Source of the DNA: Bacteroidetes bacterium UBA2475
GTDB lineage: Bacteria; Bacteroidota; Bacteroidia; B-17B0; Aurantibacillaceae
DNA length: 64,000 nucleotides
Reading direction: 5' to 3'
Assembly (NCBI GenBank): GCA_002342065.1
Contig: DDPF01000005.1
Coordinates: forward strand, 62,001-126,000
In this document: piece by piece, positions 44,849 through 53,126 of the stretch
How the letters are laid out: every line of letters begins with the position of its first letter
Position numbering within the stretch: the first letter of the stretch is position 1
Notes under the pieces: generated by a model
Seen by the model: the letters and a program-made list of their open reading frames with translations, nothing else
Told to the model about the DNA's origin: nothing
The model's database searches: none
Position numbers and translations under genes: made by a program

Positions 44849-44922
44849 GGCGGGATAGCTCAGATGGTTAGAGCGCAGGATTCATAACCCTGAGGTCTCG
44901 AGTTCAACTCTCGATTCCGCTA
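44849..44922 (+). tRNA. tRNA-Met (CAT)
   Basis: Complete cloverleaf: acceptor GGCGGGA with TTCCGCT, T8-A9, D stem GCTC/GAGC, anticodon loop TTCATAA, T arm TCGAG-TTCAACT-CTCGA, discriminator A. CCA is not encoded. A CAT anticodon could also mark the lysidine tRNA-Ile or the initiator. The G1-U72 pair is unusual, but lack of three G-C pairs in the anticodon stem argues against the initiator. tRNA-Met elongator is the best call. Confidence 0.88.
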
Positions 44923-44953
44923 CAAAACATTGATTTTCAATGATTTATTTATA

Positions 44954-44983
44954 AAAAGGCTTCCGTAATGGAAGCCTTTTTTT
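44954..44983 (+). terminator. Terminator of tRNA-Met
   Basis: An eleven-base stem, AAAAGGCTTCC / GGAAGCCTTTT, with a T run, 31 bases after the tRNA. Between here and 45129 nothing is recognisable. Confidence 0.88.
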
Positions 44984-45129
44984 ATTATGACCATATTTTT
45001 TTTGTCGTAGAAATTTAAATTCAGCTAAAAAGTAAAAAGCTAACAAAGCGTTTTAGAGCTAAAGCTAAAAAAAGCAATAAATTGAAATTTAAAATTTAGG
45101 AAAAAAGCACGATTTTTTGTTAAAACACA

Positions 45130-45777
45130 CTACTTTTTAAGCGTTTTTATAGTTTCTGATGGGTTTTTTGATGAAAAAACAGTATTTCCGGCAACTAACA
45201 CATTTGCGCCACAGTCTATTAATTTTTTATAGTTGTTAATGTCAACACCCCCATCAATTTCTATTAAAGCTTTAGAATTTTTTTGCTGAATAAGTGTTTT
45301 TAATTTCTTCACCTTATCGTAAGTATTCTCAATAAATTTTTGTCCGCCAAAGCCCGGGTTCACACTCATTACACAAACAAGATCTATTTCTGAAATTGTA
45401 TCTTCCAATAAACTTATAGAAGTGTGGGGATTAATTGCCACACCGGCCTTCATTCCTAAATTCTTAATATTTTGAATGCTACGGTGTAAGTGAGCGCATG
45501 CCTCTATATGTATAGTTAATATTTCTGCACCTACATCTTTAAAAGCCTGTGCATATTGGTCAGGATTAACGATCATTAAATGCACATCCAAAGGTTTTTT
45601 TGCAAATTTTTGAATTGACTTTATTACCGGGAAACCAAAAGAAATATTTGGCACAAAAACACCATCCATCACATCCACATGAAACCAATCTGCTTCGCTG
45701 TTATTTATCATTTCAATATCCGCTTGCAGGTTCGCGAAATTTGCCGAGAGTACAGAGGGTGCAATTAAGTGTGACAT
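45130..45777 (-). CDS. rpe: Ribulose-phosphate 3-epimerase
   Basis: A 215-residue TIM barrel that interconverts ribulose-5-phosphate and xylulose-5-phosphate. Seen are APSVLSANFANLQADIEMIN, WFHVDVMDGVFVPNISFG (metal ligands and catalytic Asp), PLDVHLMIVNPD, MSVNPGFGGQKF and ALIEIDGGVDINN. All catalytic residues are present. With the transaldolase at 13157 it represents the non-oxidative pentose phosphate pathway. Confidence 0.96.
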   Translation of the reverse strand: MSHLIAPSVLSANFANLQADIEMINNSEADWFHVDVMDGVFVPNISFGFPVIKSIQKFAKKPLDVHLMIVNPDQYAQAFKDVGAEILTIHIEACAHLHRSIQNIKNLGMKAGVAINPHTSISLLEDTISEIDLVCVMSVNPGFGGQKFIENTYDKVKKLKTLIQQKNSKALIEIDGGVDINNYKKLIDCGANVLVAGNTVFSSKNPSETIKTLKK

Positions 45778-45877
45778 TTTGTATAATTAACAGTTAGTTG
45801 ATAAAAGTAAATATTCTTTTATACATACAATTAACAACTTATTCATAAAATGAAAAAGAAAAGAGAAGCATTTAATT

Positions 45878-46783
45878 TTAATGCAAATAAAAACGTCTGG
45901 TCAATATAATATAAGCCATATAATTATATTGTTCTTGCGAAAAGCGGCATCTACAGCCATAATTAGACATTAAATTATCTAATGGTGGAACGTAGTATTG
46001 TGTATTTCCATCCTGGATCCCACTTAAATGTCCGCATGGTGTAACAGTAGTCGTTGGCGGAATTCCCAAAGGATAACAATCCGCTTCGGTATCACAAAAA
46101 CCGTCACCGTGCAAATAACAATTTGTTCTGTTAAAAAATTCATTGCTTATTGCTCCAACCGGTGGCGCAGGAATAGCTGGAGGTACAGGATTGATCTCAT
46201 CAAAAGTATTAGGCAAACCAAAAAAATGTCCGAACTGGTGAACGATATCACTTTGCTGAAAGCCTGCAGAATTTGTATTTGTTAAACAACTTTTTTCAAG
46301 AACAATAACATCTTTTGAAGTAGTGGTAGAAGTTGCAGGTGGCGGATATGAATAACCAAAAAGTTCATTGGTAGGCATGCCGCTAACCTGATCGGCAAAA
46401 TAAACATTGATGGTTTTATCTGTGTACCAGTTGGAGGTAACAATTGGGTCTACAATGTTTTTTGTCCATTGATTAAAAGGATGATTTGGAATATAAACAG
46501 TACTACAATTTAAGAATTGAACACAGATCCTTTTAAAAACAGAATTTAAGTTATTTACCATTGAGGTTAAAGCCGCTGGTGTAGCCATACCTGGGGTAGG
46601 TGGGGTAAGACTATCTAACACCACATAAAATACGATAGAGAATTTTTTATTTAAACAGGTGTCGTGCTTTAAAGTGGTAACCATATTTTGCACAGTTGGG
46701 GAACTGCCCAAGTCGCTTGATTTTACCTGCGCTGAGAAAAACAAAACGTTAAAAATAAAATATATGAGCAGAATTTTTTTCAA
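45878..46783 (-). CDS. Secreted M43-like pseudo-metalloprotease
   Basis: A 301-residue secreted protein with signal peptide (KKILLIYFIFNVLFFSAQ). The fold markers of M43 proteases are present: NELFGYSYPPPAT, GDGFCDTEADC and the Met-turn-like NLMSNYGCRCRFSQEQYN. But the zinc motif reads His182-Gln183-Phe-Gly-His186-x2-Gly-Leu-Pro-Asn192. The catalytic Glu is Gln and the third zinc-ligand His is Asn, so peptidase activity is very unlikely. No T9SS sorting domain is seen. It is divergent from the giant PKD gene, with start codons 68 bases apart. It could be a binding or inhibitor protein. Confidence 0.8.
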   Translation of the reverse strand: MKKILLIYFIFNVLFFSAQVKSSDLGSSPTVQNMVTTLKHDTCLNKKFSIVFYVVLDSLTPPTPGMATPAALTSMVNNLNSVFKRICVQFLNCSTVYIPNHPFNQWTKNIVDPIVTSNWYTDKTINVYFADQVSGMPTNELFGYSYPPPATSTTTSKDVIVLEKSCLTNTNSAGFQQSDIVHQFGHFFGLPNTFDEINPVPPAIPAPPVGAISNEFFNRTNCYLHGDGFCDTEADCYPLGIPPTTTVTPCGHLSGIQDGNTQYYVPPLDNLMSNYGCRCRFSQEQYNYMAYIILTRRFYLH

Positions 46784-46816
46784 GGACCTTTTTCAAATTA
46801 TTAAAGTTTATTTAAC

Positions 46817-46824
46817 TATATTTG
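46817..46824 (+). promoter_or_regulatory. -7 element of the PKD gene
   Basis: TATATTTG, perfect, 27 bases upstream of ATG 46852. No TTG at the expected -33 position. Confidence 0.5.
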
Positions 46825-46851
46825 ATTATCAAATTTATAAATAATATCAAC

Positions 46852-49800
46852 ATGTTCAGACAAAAGATAAAACTATTTATGTTTCTTTTTTCTGTGTGTG
46901 TGTTTTACAATTCATTTTCTCAAATTACCGTATCACCAACTGTTGGTTGTCTTCCATTAACAGGTGTCTCTTTTAGCGGACCAGTTGGAGCAACCGGTAT
47001 TACTTGGAATTTTGGTGATGCAGTTACTTCCAACCAGGCTTCACCAACTCATAATTACACTTCTGTAGGTAATTTTATTGTAACCTATAACGCTACAGTT
47101 GGCGCGACTCCTGTAACATACACAGCACTTGTTGTAGTGCACGGTAAGCCTACAGCAAGTTTTACTTATACCGTTCCTTCAATAAGATGTAAACCTTTAA
47201 ATGTTCCGTTCACAAGTACAAGTTCAGGTCCTGCTCCAATTTCGACTTATACCTGGAATTTTGGAGACGGTGGACAAGGATCAGGACCTACACCAATCTA
47301 TACATACAATTTACAAGGCAGTTTTATGGTTACATTATTGGTAACTGATGTGAATGGTTGTACAAGTGCGTTGTCAACGCAGCAAGGCCCAATAAATGTT
47401 TCTACACCACCAACAGTTGTTATAAGTTCAAATCCCTTGGCACTCGTTTCTTGCACAGCACCATTTACTGCGGCGTTCAGCGGTAGCAATTGTGTTTCGG
47501 GTTCGCCTATTGCAGGACCGTTAGCTTCTTATGCATGGAATTTTGGTAACACGCAAACATCAACGCAGCAAACTCCGGGTAACATTACATACAACACACC
47601 CGGCATTTATAATGTTACTTTAACTGTAACGGATAATAATAATTGTAGTGCATCTGCAATTACACCTGTAAGTGTTTCGCAACCAACTTTGCAAACTACG
47701 ATTCCTGCAACTGTTTGTTTAAATACACCTTTCATGGTTTCGTTTCAAACCAACCAGGCAACTACTTTATGGAATTTCGGGAGCCCACCCACGCCAACTG
47801 TTTTAAGCACAGGTCCTGGGCCAACAACTAACAGTCTTTATACGCCAGGCTATTCTGCACCGGGTGTTTATACAATTAATATCAGTGCTGGTTCATTTCC
47901 GTGTACCGCAGTACAAACAAAAACTATTTATGTAGAACAGGTAGTTGCAAATTTTACATTTACGCCTCCATCGTTAACTTGTAGTCCAACATTTTCCGCG
48001 TCATATATTAATCAATCATCACCTAATGCAACTTCTTATACGTGGTCAACTACAAACGGGGTAAATGTTGTTGCAACAAGCACGTTAGCTAATCCTACTT
48101 TTACTTTTACTCATGGAAGTCTTAATCCATACACAATTTATCAGCCCTTTGCATTAAATGTTATACTAACTGTACAATCTGCGAACGGTTGTATGGCCAT
48201 GGTCTCTCATGCATATGATACTATTCATCGAACAACTGCCTGGTTCCATAAAAATAAAAAAGAAGGTTGCGCGCCCTTAGCTGTTACGTTCAAAGATTCG
48301 AGTTTTACAAACCCTGTTTTTCCAATAACAAGTTATACTTGGAATAATGGCGCGCAACCGCCGACCATTATTACAGGAAATATTCCGCCGCCTATGGTCA
48401 ATCCAACTTTTACCTATTCATCACCGGGAACTTATACGCCATTCTTAATTGTACAAACTGCAAACGGCTGTATTGATATCTCTTTTATAGATACTATAAA
48501 AGTAGTCAATCCGCCAACTTTTAATTTTGCAGTCACACCAAGCGTCGTTTGTTGGAATCAACCTGTCACCGTAAGTATAACACCAACATCAACAAATCCT
48601 GTGCAACACTGGCATGTAAACAGTGATAACGGTTTCTTTTCTCATTGCATCAATGATCCAAATCCATCGTGGAATTTTACACATGTTGGTGTACACACTT
48701 TTACAGTTGAAGGTTATTCACATAGTTGTAAAGGCTCAGCAACATCAGCTCAATCTGTAACTGTAAGAGGACCAATTGTGCAAAGTCGTTACCAAACCAA
48801 TTGTAATCCCGGTACGCGAAAGTCTATAAATTTTTATTCACACATGCAGGATGTTGCAAATGCAACGCTAAATTTTGGTGATGCAACAGCACCGGTTGCT
48901 ATTGTTGGTGTTCCCGGAAGTACAATATCGCACAGTGTGAACCACGTATATGCCGCCAGTGGAAATTATACGGCTACAATAACCGCTACTAATGGAGCAA
49001 CAGGTTGTTCACCTTATACATACACTATGCTGGTAACTGTTAGGGATATACAAGCAAATTTTACTTATACAAATGTTGGATGTGCGACCATTACGCAAAC
49101 ATTTGACGCAACTCCATCTGTAGATGTTCTTTTAGGTTGTAAACGTGGATATGTTTGGTACATAGATAATTTGCCACCAAGAGATACGATCTTCCCGACA
49201 CTCACACACACATTTGCAACAACAGGCATTCATAATGTGATGTTAATGGTTAAAGATGAGAACAGTTGTATTGATACAACAAATCATACGATCAGAATAA
49301 GTAATGCGAATCCATCATTTGCATTTAGTTCCAATACAATTTGTTTATCAAGCGGTACAGTTCAATTGATAAACACAACAGCCCAGACACCAGATGCCGT
49401 TCAGAATTTTACCTGGGATTTTGGCGACGGTTCACCATTATTAACTACAACGGTTTTAACTTCACCAATTCACACTTATTTAAGTGCAAATAGTCCGAGT
49501 CAAACCTTTTCAGTAACCTTAACCGGAACTAATTCCCTCGGCTGTACTCAAACATCTCCTCCTCTTGTTATTACGGTTGTTAATCCAGTAGCAACAATAA
49601 ATCCTTCAAATTTTTTACCGTGCATTCCAACAAGCACAGCCAACCTGGCAACTAATACGGTTACATTTACCGCACCACCTGCTTATACCAGTTACACGTT
49701 TGCCTATGGTGATGGAAGTTCTTCAGTTACTACTACAAATAATATTATACCTCATACGTATACTGCACAAGGAACTTATACAGCAACTTTAATTGTTGAT

Positions 49801-51414
49801 ATAGGAGGATGTAAGAACACGGGCTCAGTCGTTATTAGCCCACAAACATATCCTATTCCAAATTTCTCTCTCAATACAGGTAATGTTATTTGCAGAGATT
49901 CGCAAGTTGAATTTACAAGTACATCAACAGTTGCATCAACCCCATCTTATACATGGAACTTAAGTACAGGTAGTCCAATTCTTCCCGTGTCGCCGGTTGT
50001 GTGGACGTATACCGCCACTGGTCAGGCAGTTATTACTTTGACAGTCTTCACCACACCCAATTTATGTGCAGCTTCTATTTCTAAAACACTCAGCATCTTA
50101 GGTGCAGTTGCAAATCTTAATTTAGATAAACAGGTTGTTTGTTTAGGTAATGCTATAAAGTTTAACATCAAAAATGATTCTGATAATGTTTACATGTGGA
50201 GTTACGATTTTGGCGATGGCTCTACAGGTTCATATACAGCAAATGCATCTCCTACACAAACAATAACACACACTTATAATTATTATCCTTTACCAAATGG
50301 TACTACTACTGTTTCACTTTCTTACTATCCTTCGTCGGATCTGCTAAAATGTCCGCGAACAGCAACTACCACCATTCAAATAATAAAAATTCTAGGCGAT
50401 TTTGACAGGAATAATGAAGCAACGAAAGTAGATACTGTCCATTGTGTTGGTGTTATTGATCAATTCAGTAATCAAACGCCTAATTCTTCAGGATATACAT
50501 TTAACTGGAATTTTGGTGATGGAATAGGAACGGCCAGTACGCAAAACCCTTCATACACGTATACTAATGCCGGGGTTTATACAGTGACTTTAAACATTAC
50601 AGATCCTGTAAATAACTGTTTCGGGTATGCTATAAAGAACATGACCATTAATCCTTTGCCTAACGCTTTGGTGTTTGCCAGAGATACTTGCCAAAACAGT
50701 CCGTTCTTACTTAGCTCAAACCCAACGGTGGGAACAGCACCATTTTCTTATACATGGAGTCCGTCTGCCGGTGTAACTAATCCAAACAGCGCCAGTTCAA
50801 TTGCCACTGCTTCAAACTCTACTACCTATACATTATTTGTAAGTGATGCAAATAATTGCAAGAACTCTACAACCAAAAGCGTGTATATACAATTGCCACC
50901 ACCAAGTTTTACCTGGGATACAACAGTAATTATCGGTCAAATATCACAGCTCAATAATAATTCAGGATCTAATTTTACTTATACATGGAGTCCACCAACC
51001 GACCTGAGTTGTATTAATTGTCCTAACCCAACGTCTTCATCAACAGTTAATATTACTTATACTGTAACTATTGCTGATAATATGAGCTGCTTTTTGGTTA
51101 TGAATACACATACTGTAAATGTTGAGTTAAAAGGAACTGTTGATGTGCCTACTGCTTTTACGCCAAACGGTGATGGCGTTAACGATGTTATTTATGTAGA
51201 TGGATGGGGCATTAGAAAACTAGAATACTTCAGGGTGTTTAACCGCTGGGGACAATTATTATTTGAAACCAATGACATTAGTGTAGGATGGGATGGCATG
51301 TTCAATGGTGTGCCGCAAAACATGGAAACCTATGTTTATCAGGTTTCAGCAGATACATATGTTGGCGAAGGAAAACCTGTTTTAAAAACAGGAACATTTA
51401 AATTACTTAAATAA
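46852..51414 (+). CDS. Giant PKD-domain surface protein with T9SS type-B sorting domain
   Basis: A 1520-residue secreted protein from ATG 46852 with signal peptide (KLFMFLFSVCVFYNSFS). It is essentially a chain of PKD-type beta domains, with WNFGDG-like cores at many points (TYTWNFGDGGQ, YAWNFGNTQT, FTWDFGDGSPLL, YMWSYDFGDGSTGS, FNWNFGDGIGTAS), then a type-B C-terminal domain (VPTAFTPNGDGVNDVIY, FNRWGQLLFETND, WDGMFNGVPQNMETYVYQV). It is probably exported by T9SS and anchored by the PorP/SprF protein encoded six bases downstream. A role in adhesion, gliding or matrix is inferred from family. Confidence 0.93.
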   Translation: MFRQKIKLFMFLFSVCVFYNSFSQITVSPTVGCLPLTGVSFSGPVGATGITWNFGDAVTSNQASPTHNYTSVGNFIVTYNATVGATPVTYTALVVVHGKPTASFTYTVPSIRCKPLNVPFTSTSSGPAPISTYTWNFGDGGQGSGPTPIYTYNLQGSFMVTLLVTDVNGCTSALSTQQGPINVSTPPTVVISSNPLALVSCTAPFTAAFSGSNCVSGSPIAGPLASYAWNFGNTQTSTQQTPGNITYNTPGIYNVTLTVTDNNNCSASAITPVSVSQPTLQTTIPATVCLNTPFMVSFQTNQATTLWNFGSPPTPTVLSTGPGPTTNSLYTPGYSAPGVYTINISAGSFPCTAVQTKTIYVEQVVANFTFTPPSLTCSPTFSASYINQSSPNATSYTWSTTNGVNVVATSTLANPTFTFTHGSLNPYTIYQPFALNVILTVQSANGCMAMVSHAYDTIHRTTAWFHKNKKEGCAPLAVTFKDSSFTNPVFPITSYTWNNGAQPPTIITGNIPPPMVNPTFTYSSPGTYTPFLIVQTANGCIDISFIDTIKVVNPPTFNFAVTPSVVCWNQPVTVSITPTSTNPVQHWHVNSDNGFFSHCINDPNPSWNFTHVGVHTFTVEGYSHSCKGSATSAQSVTVRGPIVQSRYQTNCNPGTRKSINFYSHMQDVANATLNFGDATAPVAIVGVPGSTISHSVNHVYAASGNYTATITATNGATGCSPYTYTMLVTVRDIQANFTYTNVGCATITQTFDATPSVDVLLGCKRGYVWYIDNLPPRDTIFPTLTHTFATTGIHNVMLMVKDENSCIDTTNHTIRISNANPSFAFSSNTICLSSGTVQLINTTAQTPDAVQNFTWDFGDGSPLLTTTVLTSPIHTYLSANSPSQTFSVTLTGTNSLGCTQTSPPLVITVVNPVATINPSNFLPCIPTSTANLATNTVTFTAPPAYTSYTFAYGDGSSSVTTTNNIIPHTYTAQGTYTATLIVDIGGCKNTGSVVISPQTYPIPNFSLNTGNVICRDSQVEFTSTSTVASTPSYTWNLSTGSPILPVSPVVWTYTATGQAVITLTVFTTPNLCAASISKTLSILGAVANLNLDKQVVCLGNAIKFNIKNDSDNVYMWSYDFGDGSTGSYTANASPTQTITHTYNYYPLPNGTTTVSLSYYPSSDLLKCPRTATTTIQIIKILGDFDRNNEATKVDTVHCVGVIDQFSNQTPNSSGYTFNWNFGDGIGTASTQNPSYTYTNAGVYTVTLNITDPVNNCFGYAIKNMTINPLPNALVFARDTCQNSPFLLSSNPTVGTAPFSYTWSPSAGVTNPNSASSIATASNSTTYTLFVSDANNCKNSTTKSVYIQLPPPSFTWDTTVIIGQISQLNNNSGSNFTYTWSPPTDLSCINCPNPTSSSTVNITYTVTIADNMSCFLVMNTHTVNVELKGTVDVPTAFTPNGDGVNDVIYVDGWGIRKLEYFRVFNRWGQLLFETNDISVGWDGMFNGVPQNMETYVYQVSADTYVGEGKPVLKTGTFKLLK

Positions 51415-51419
51415 GGATC

Positions 51420-52424
51420 TTGAAAAAACTGGTTTTATATTTCTTTTGTTTTTTATTCGTTCAGAATTTAAGTTCTCAGGACATTCATTTTAGTCAGTTC
51501 TATTTTTCACCGCTTTCTTTAAATCCGGCTAACACGGGTAATTATAAGGGCGATTATCGTTTCTTTGGAAATTACAGAAGTCAATGGCGCGATATTTCTA
51601 AAGCATACAATACATTTAGTGCCGGTGGCGATTTTAATATCTATCCCAGCAATCAAAATGTTAGTGGCGGTTTAATTTTTATTAACGATAAATCCGGCGG
51701 CAATTTAAAGATCACCAAGATCATGCCTTCGGCAGCTATTCATAAAAAAATTGCAGGATATAATTTACACGTTGGTATACAGCCGGGTGTAGTTATTAAG
51801 AGTATTGATTTTTATGCACACTCTTTTCCAAATCAATTGAACTGGAACACAGGAATGTTCGATAATTCATTGCCTAATATCGAAACAGGAGTAAGCCAAC
51901 GTTTTACTTATTTCGATCTTAATGCAGGTTTTGCAGCCTCTAAAAGATTTGGAAAAATAGAACCTGAGATCGGTTATTCTATGTTTCATTTAAATAAGCC
52001 AAAAGAAAGTTTTTTAGGAAACGATAATAAATTAAAAGTACGCCAGGCATATAATATTAATTTAAATTATTATTTAAATCCTACGATCATTTTAAAAGGG
52101 TATACTATGTATGGTTATACTACAAAGGTGAGTGATTGGGTAACCGGCTTAAATGTTGAGTATGTACTTTCAAAAAATGTTTTCTTTACCAATTCTGTTT
52201 TTGCAGGTTTTATGTGGCGTGATGGCTTTAAAAGAAATCCAGATGCAGGAATTGTTACAGCCGGTATAAATTATTCGCATTACACAATTGGTTTTAGTTA
52301 TGACATTACTTTCTCGCAATTAAAAACAGCGGTAGAAAGTAAAGGTGCATTTGAGATAGCACTTATTTATAAAGCAAAAAACACACGGTTAAGCAAAAAG
52401 GCTGTTCCTTGTGAGAGATATTAA
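51420..52424 (+). CDS. PorP/SprF family type IX secretion outer-membrane protein
   Basis: A 334-residue barrel with a signal peptide (VLYFFCFLFVQNLSSQD). The N-terminal family signature is complete: HFSQFYFSPLSLNPANTG and YRFFGNYRSQWR. PorP/SprF paralogues are paired with type-B CTD proteins and needed for their secretion or attachment (SprF for SprB in Flavobacterium johnsoniae). The TTG start follows AAGGA and is five bases after the PKD stop, so the two are an operon. Confidence 0.92.
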   Translation: MKKLVLYFFCFLFVQNLSSQDIHFSQFYFSPLSLNPANTGNYKGDYRFFGNYRSQWRDISKAYNTFSAGGDFNIYPSNQNVSGGLIFINDKSGGNLKITKIMPSAAIHKKIAGYNLHVGIQPGVVIKSIDFYAHSFPNQLNWNTGMFDNSLPNIETGVSQRFTYFDLNAGFAASKRFGKIEPEIGYSMFHLNKPKESFLGNDNKLKVRQAYNINLNYYLNPTIILKGYTMYGYTTKVSDWVTGLNVEYVLSKNVFFTNSVFAGFMWRDGFKRNPDAGIVTAGINYSHYTIGFSYDITFSQLKTAVESKGAFEIALIYKAKNTRLSKKAVPCERY

Positions 52425-52455
52425 ACGAGTTTATAAGAACTAATTGCCACGACGA

Positions 52456-52518
52456 ATTGCCATGACCTTCAGGTCGTGGATGAAATAAAAAAATAGAAAA
52501 TACGGCTTTAGCCAAAAT
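52456..52518 (+). repeat. REP unit left of RAYT
   Basis: ATTGCC, then the 20-base palindrome at 52460-52479 (CCATGACCT / AGGTCGTGG with one G-T pair), an A-rich spacer and the GGCTTTAGCC hairpin (52504-52513). It matches the unit at 53025 closely. Confidence 0.75.
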
Positions 52519-52529
52519 AAAATATAGAA

Positions 52530-52997
52530 ATGCCTTATACTAAAATATATATTCATTTTATTTGGTCAACTAAAAATCGTGCTCATTTAATTAATAAAGA
52601 ATTGAAACCGTTGTTACTTGCTCATATAAAAGAAAATAGTATTAAAAAAGAGATATTCATTGATACCCTTAATTGTGTTTCAGATCATATTCATTTGCTT
52701 GTTTCTCTTGGCACAGAACAGACAATTGCCAAAACGGCAATGCTTATAAAAGGAGAATCCTCGTTTTGGGTAAATAAACAGCAATTAATTAAAACAAAAT
52801 TTGAATGGCAGGATGAATATATTGCACTTTCTGTAAATTATTCAGCAATTGATAAAGTTAGAGCATATATATTAAATCAGGAAGAGCATCACAATAAAAA
52901 AACCTTTATGGAAGAGTATAACGAGTTTATTGATGCGAATCAAATTGATATTTTGGCTAAAGCCGATAAAAATTTAATTAATGAATCCACGGCCTAA
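52530..52997 (+). CDS. REP-associated tyrosine transposase (Y1/IS200-like)
   Basis: A 155-residue HUH single-strand DNA transposase. The metal motif is SDHIHLLVSL (His53, His55) and the nucleophile is Tyr113 in KVRAYILNQEEHH. The N-terminal YTKIYIHFIWSTKNRA is typical. Such domesticated enzymes cut at REP hairpins and spread them rather than their own gene. Catalytic residues are intact. The stop codon lies in the loop of a perfect CCACGGCC-TAAA-GGCCGTGG palindrome (52987-53006), so the gene's end is built into a hairpin. Confidence 0.92.
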   Translation: MPYTKIYIHFIWSTKNRAHLINKELKPLLLAHIKENSIKKEIFIDTLNCVSDHIHLLVSLGTEQTIAKTAMLIKGESSFWVNKQQLIKTKFEWQDEYIALSVNYSAIDKVRAYILNQEEHHNKKTFMEEYNEFIDANQIDILAKADKNLINESTA

Positions 52998-53006
52998 AGG
53001 CCGTGG
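52987..53006. repeat. Perfect palindrome containing the RAYT stop codon
   Basis: CCACGGCC, four-base loop TAAA, GGCCGTGG. The in-frame TAA is in the loop. Likely a REP hairpin and possibly a terminator-like structure. Confidence 0.7.
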
Positions 53007-53024
53007 CAGCAAATTGCAAAATAG

Positions 53025-53085
53025 ATTGCCACGACCTTCAGGTCTAGGATTAAAAAAGAAAACAAAAAATGGCTTTAGCCAAAAT
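53025..53085 (+). repeat. REP unit right of RAYT
   Basis: ATTGCC, a palindrome at 53029-53048 with two mismatched pairs, an A-rich spacer and GGCTTTAGCC (53071-53080). Same order and strand as the left unit. Confidence 0.75.
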
Positions 53086-53126
53086 TAGAATAAATACAAG
53101 TAAAAAATTAGTGAGCGCAACAATTT

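Larger units (their letters stand above)
52456..53085 (+). mobile_element. RAYT gene with flanking REP units
   Basis: A transposase gene framed by two directly repeated ~61-base units (52456-52518 and 53025-53085). Each unit contains a CCAyGACCTTCAGGTC palindrome and GGCTTTAGCC. It lies between the PorP/SprF gene and the OmpA gene. Confidence 0.75.

Noticed and set aside
44849..44922. tRNA-Ile(CAT, lysidine) or initiator tRNA
   Set aside because: The overall sequence fits elongator tRNA-Met of Bacteroidota; the initiator's three G-C pairs in the anticodon stem are absent. Not fully excluded without a tRNA model.
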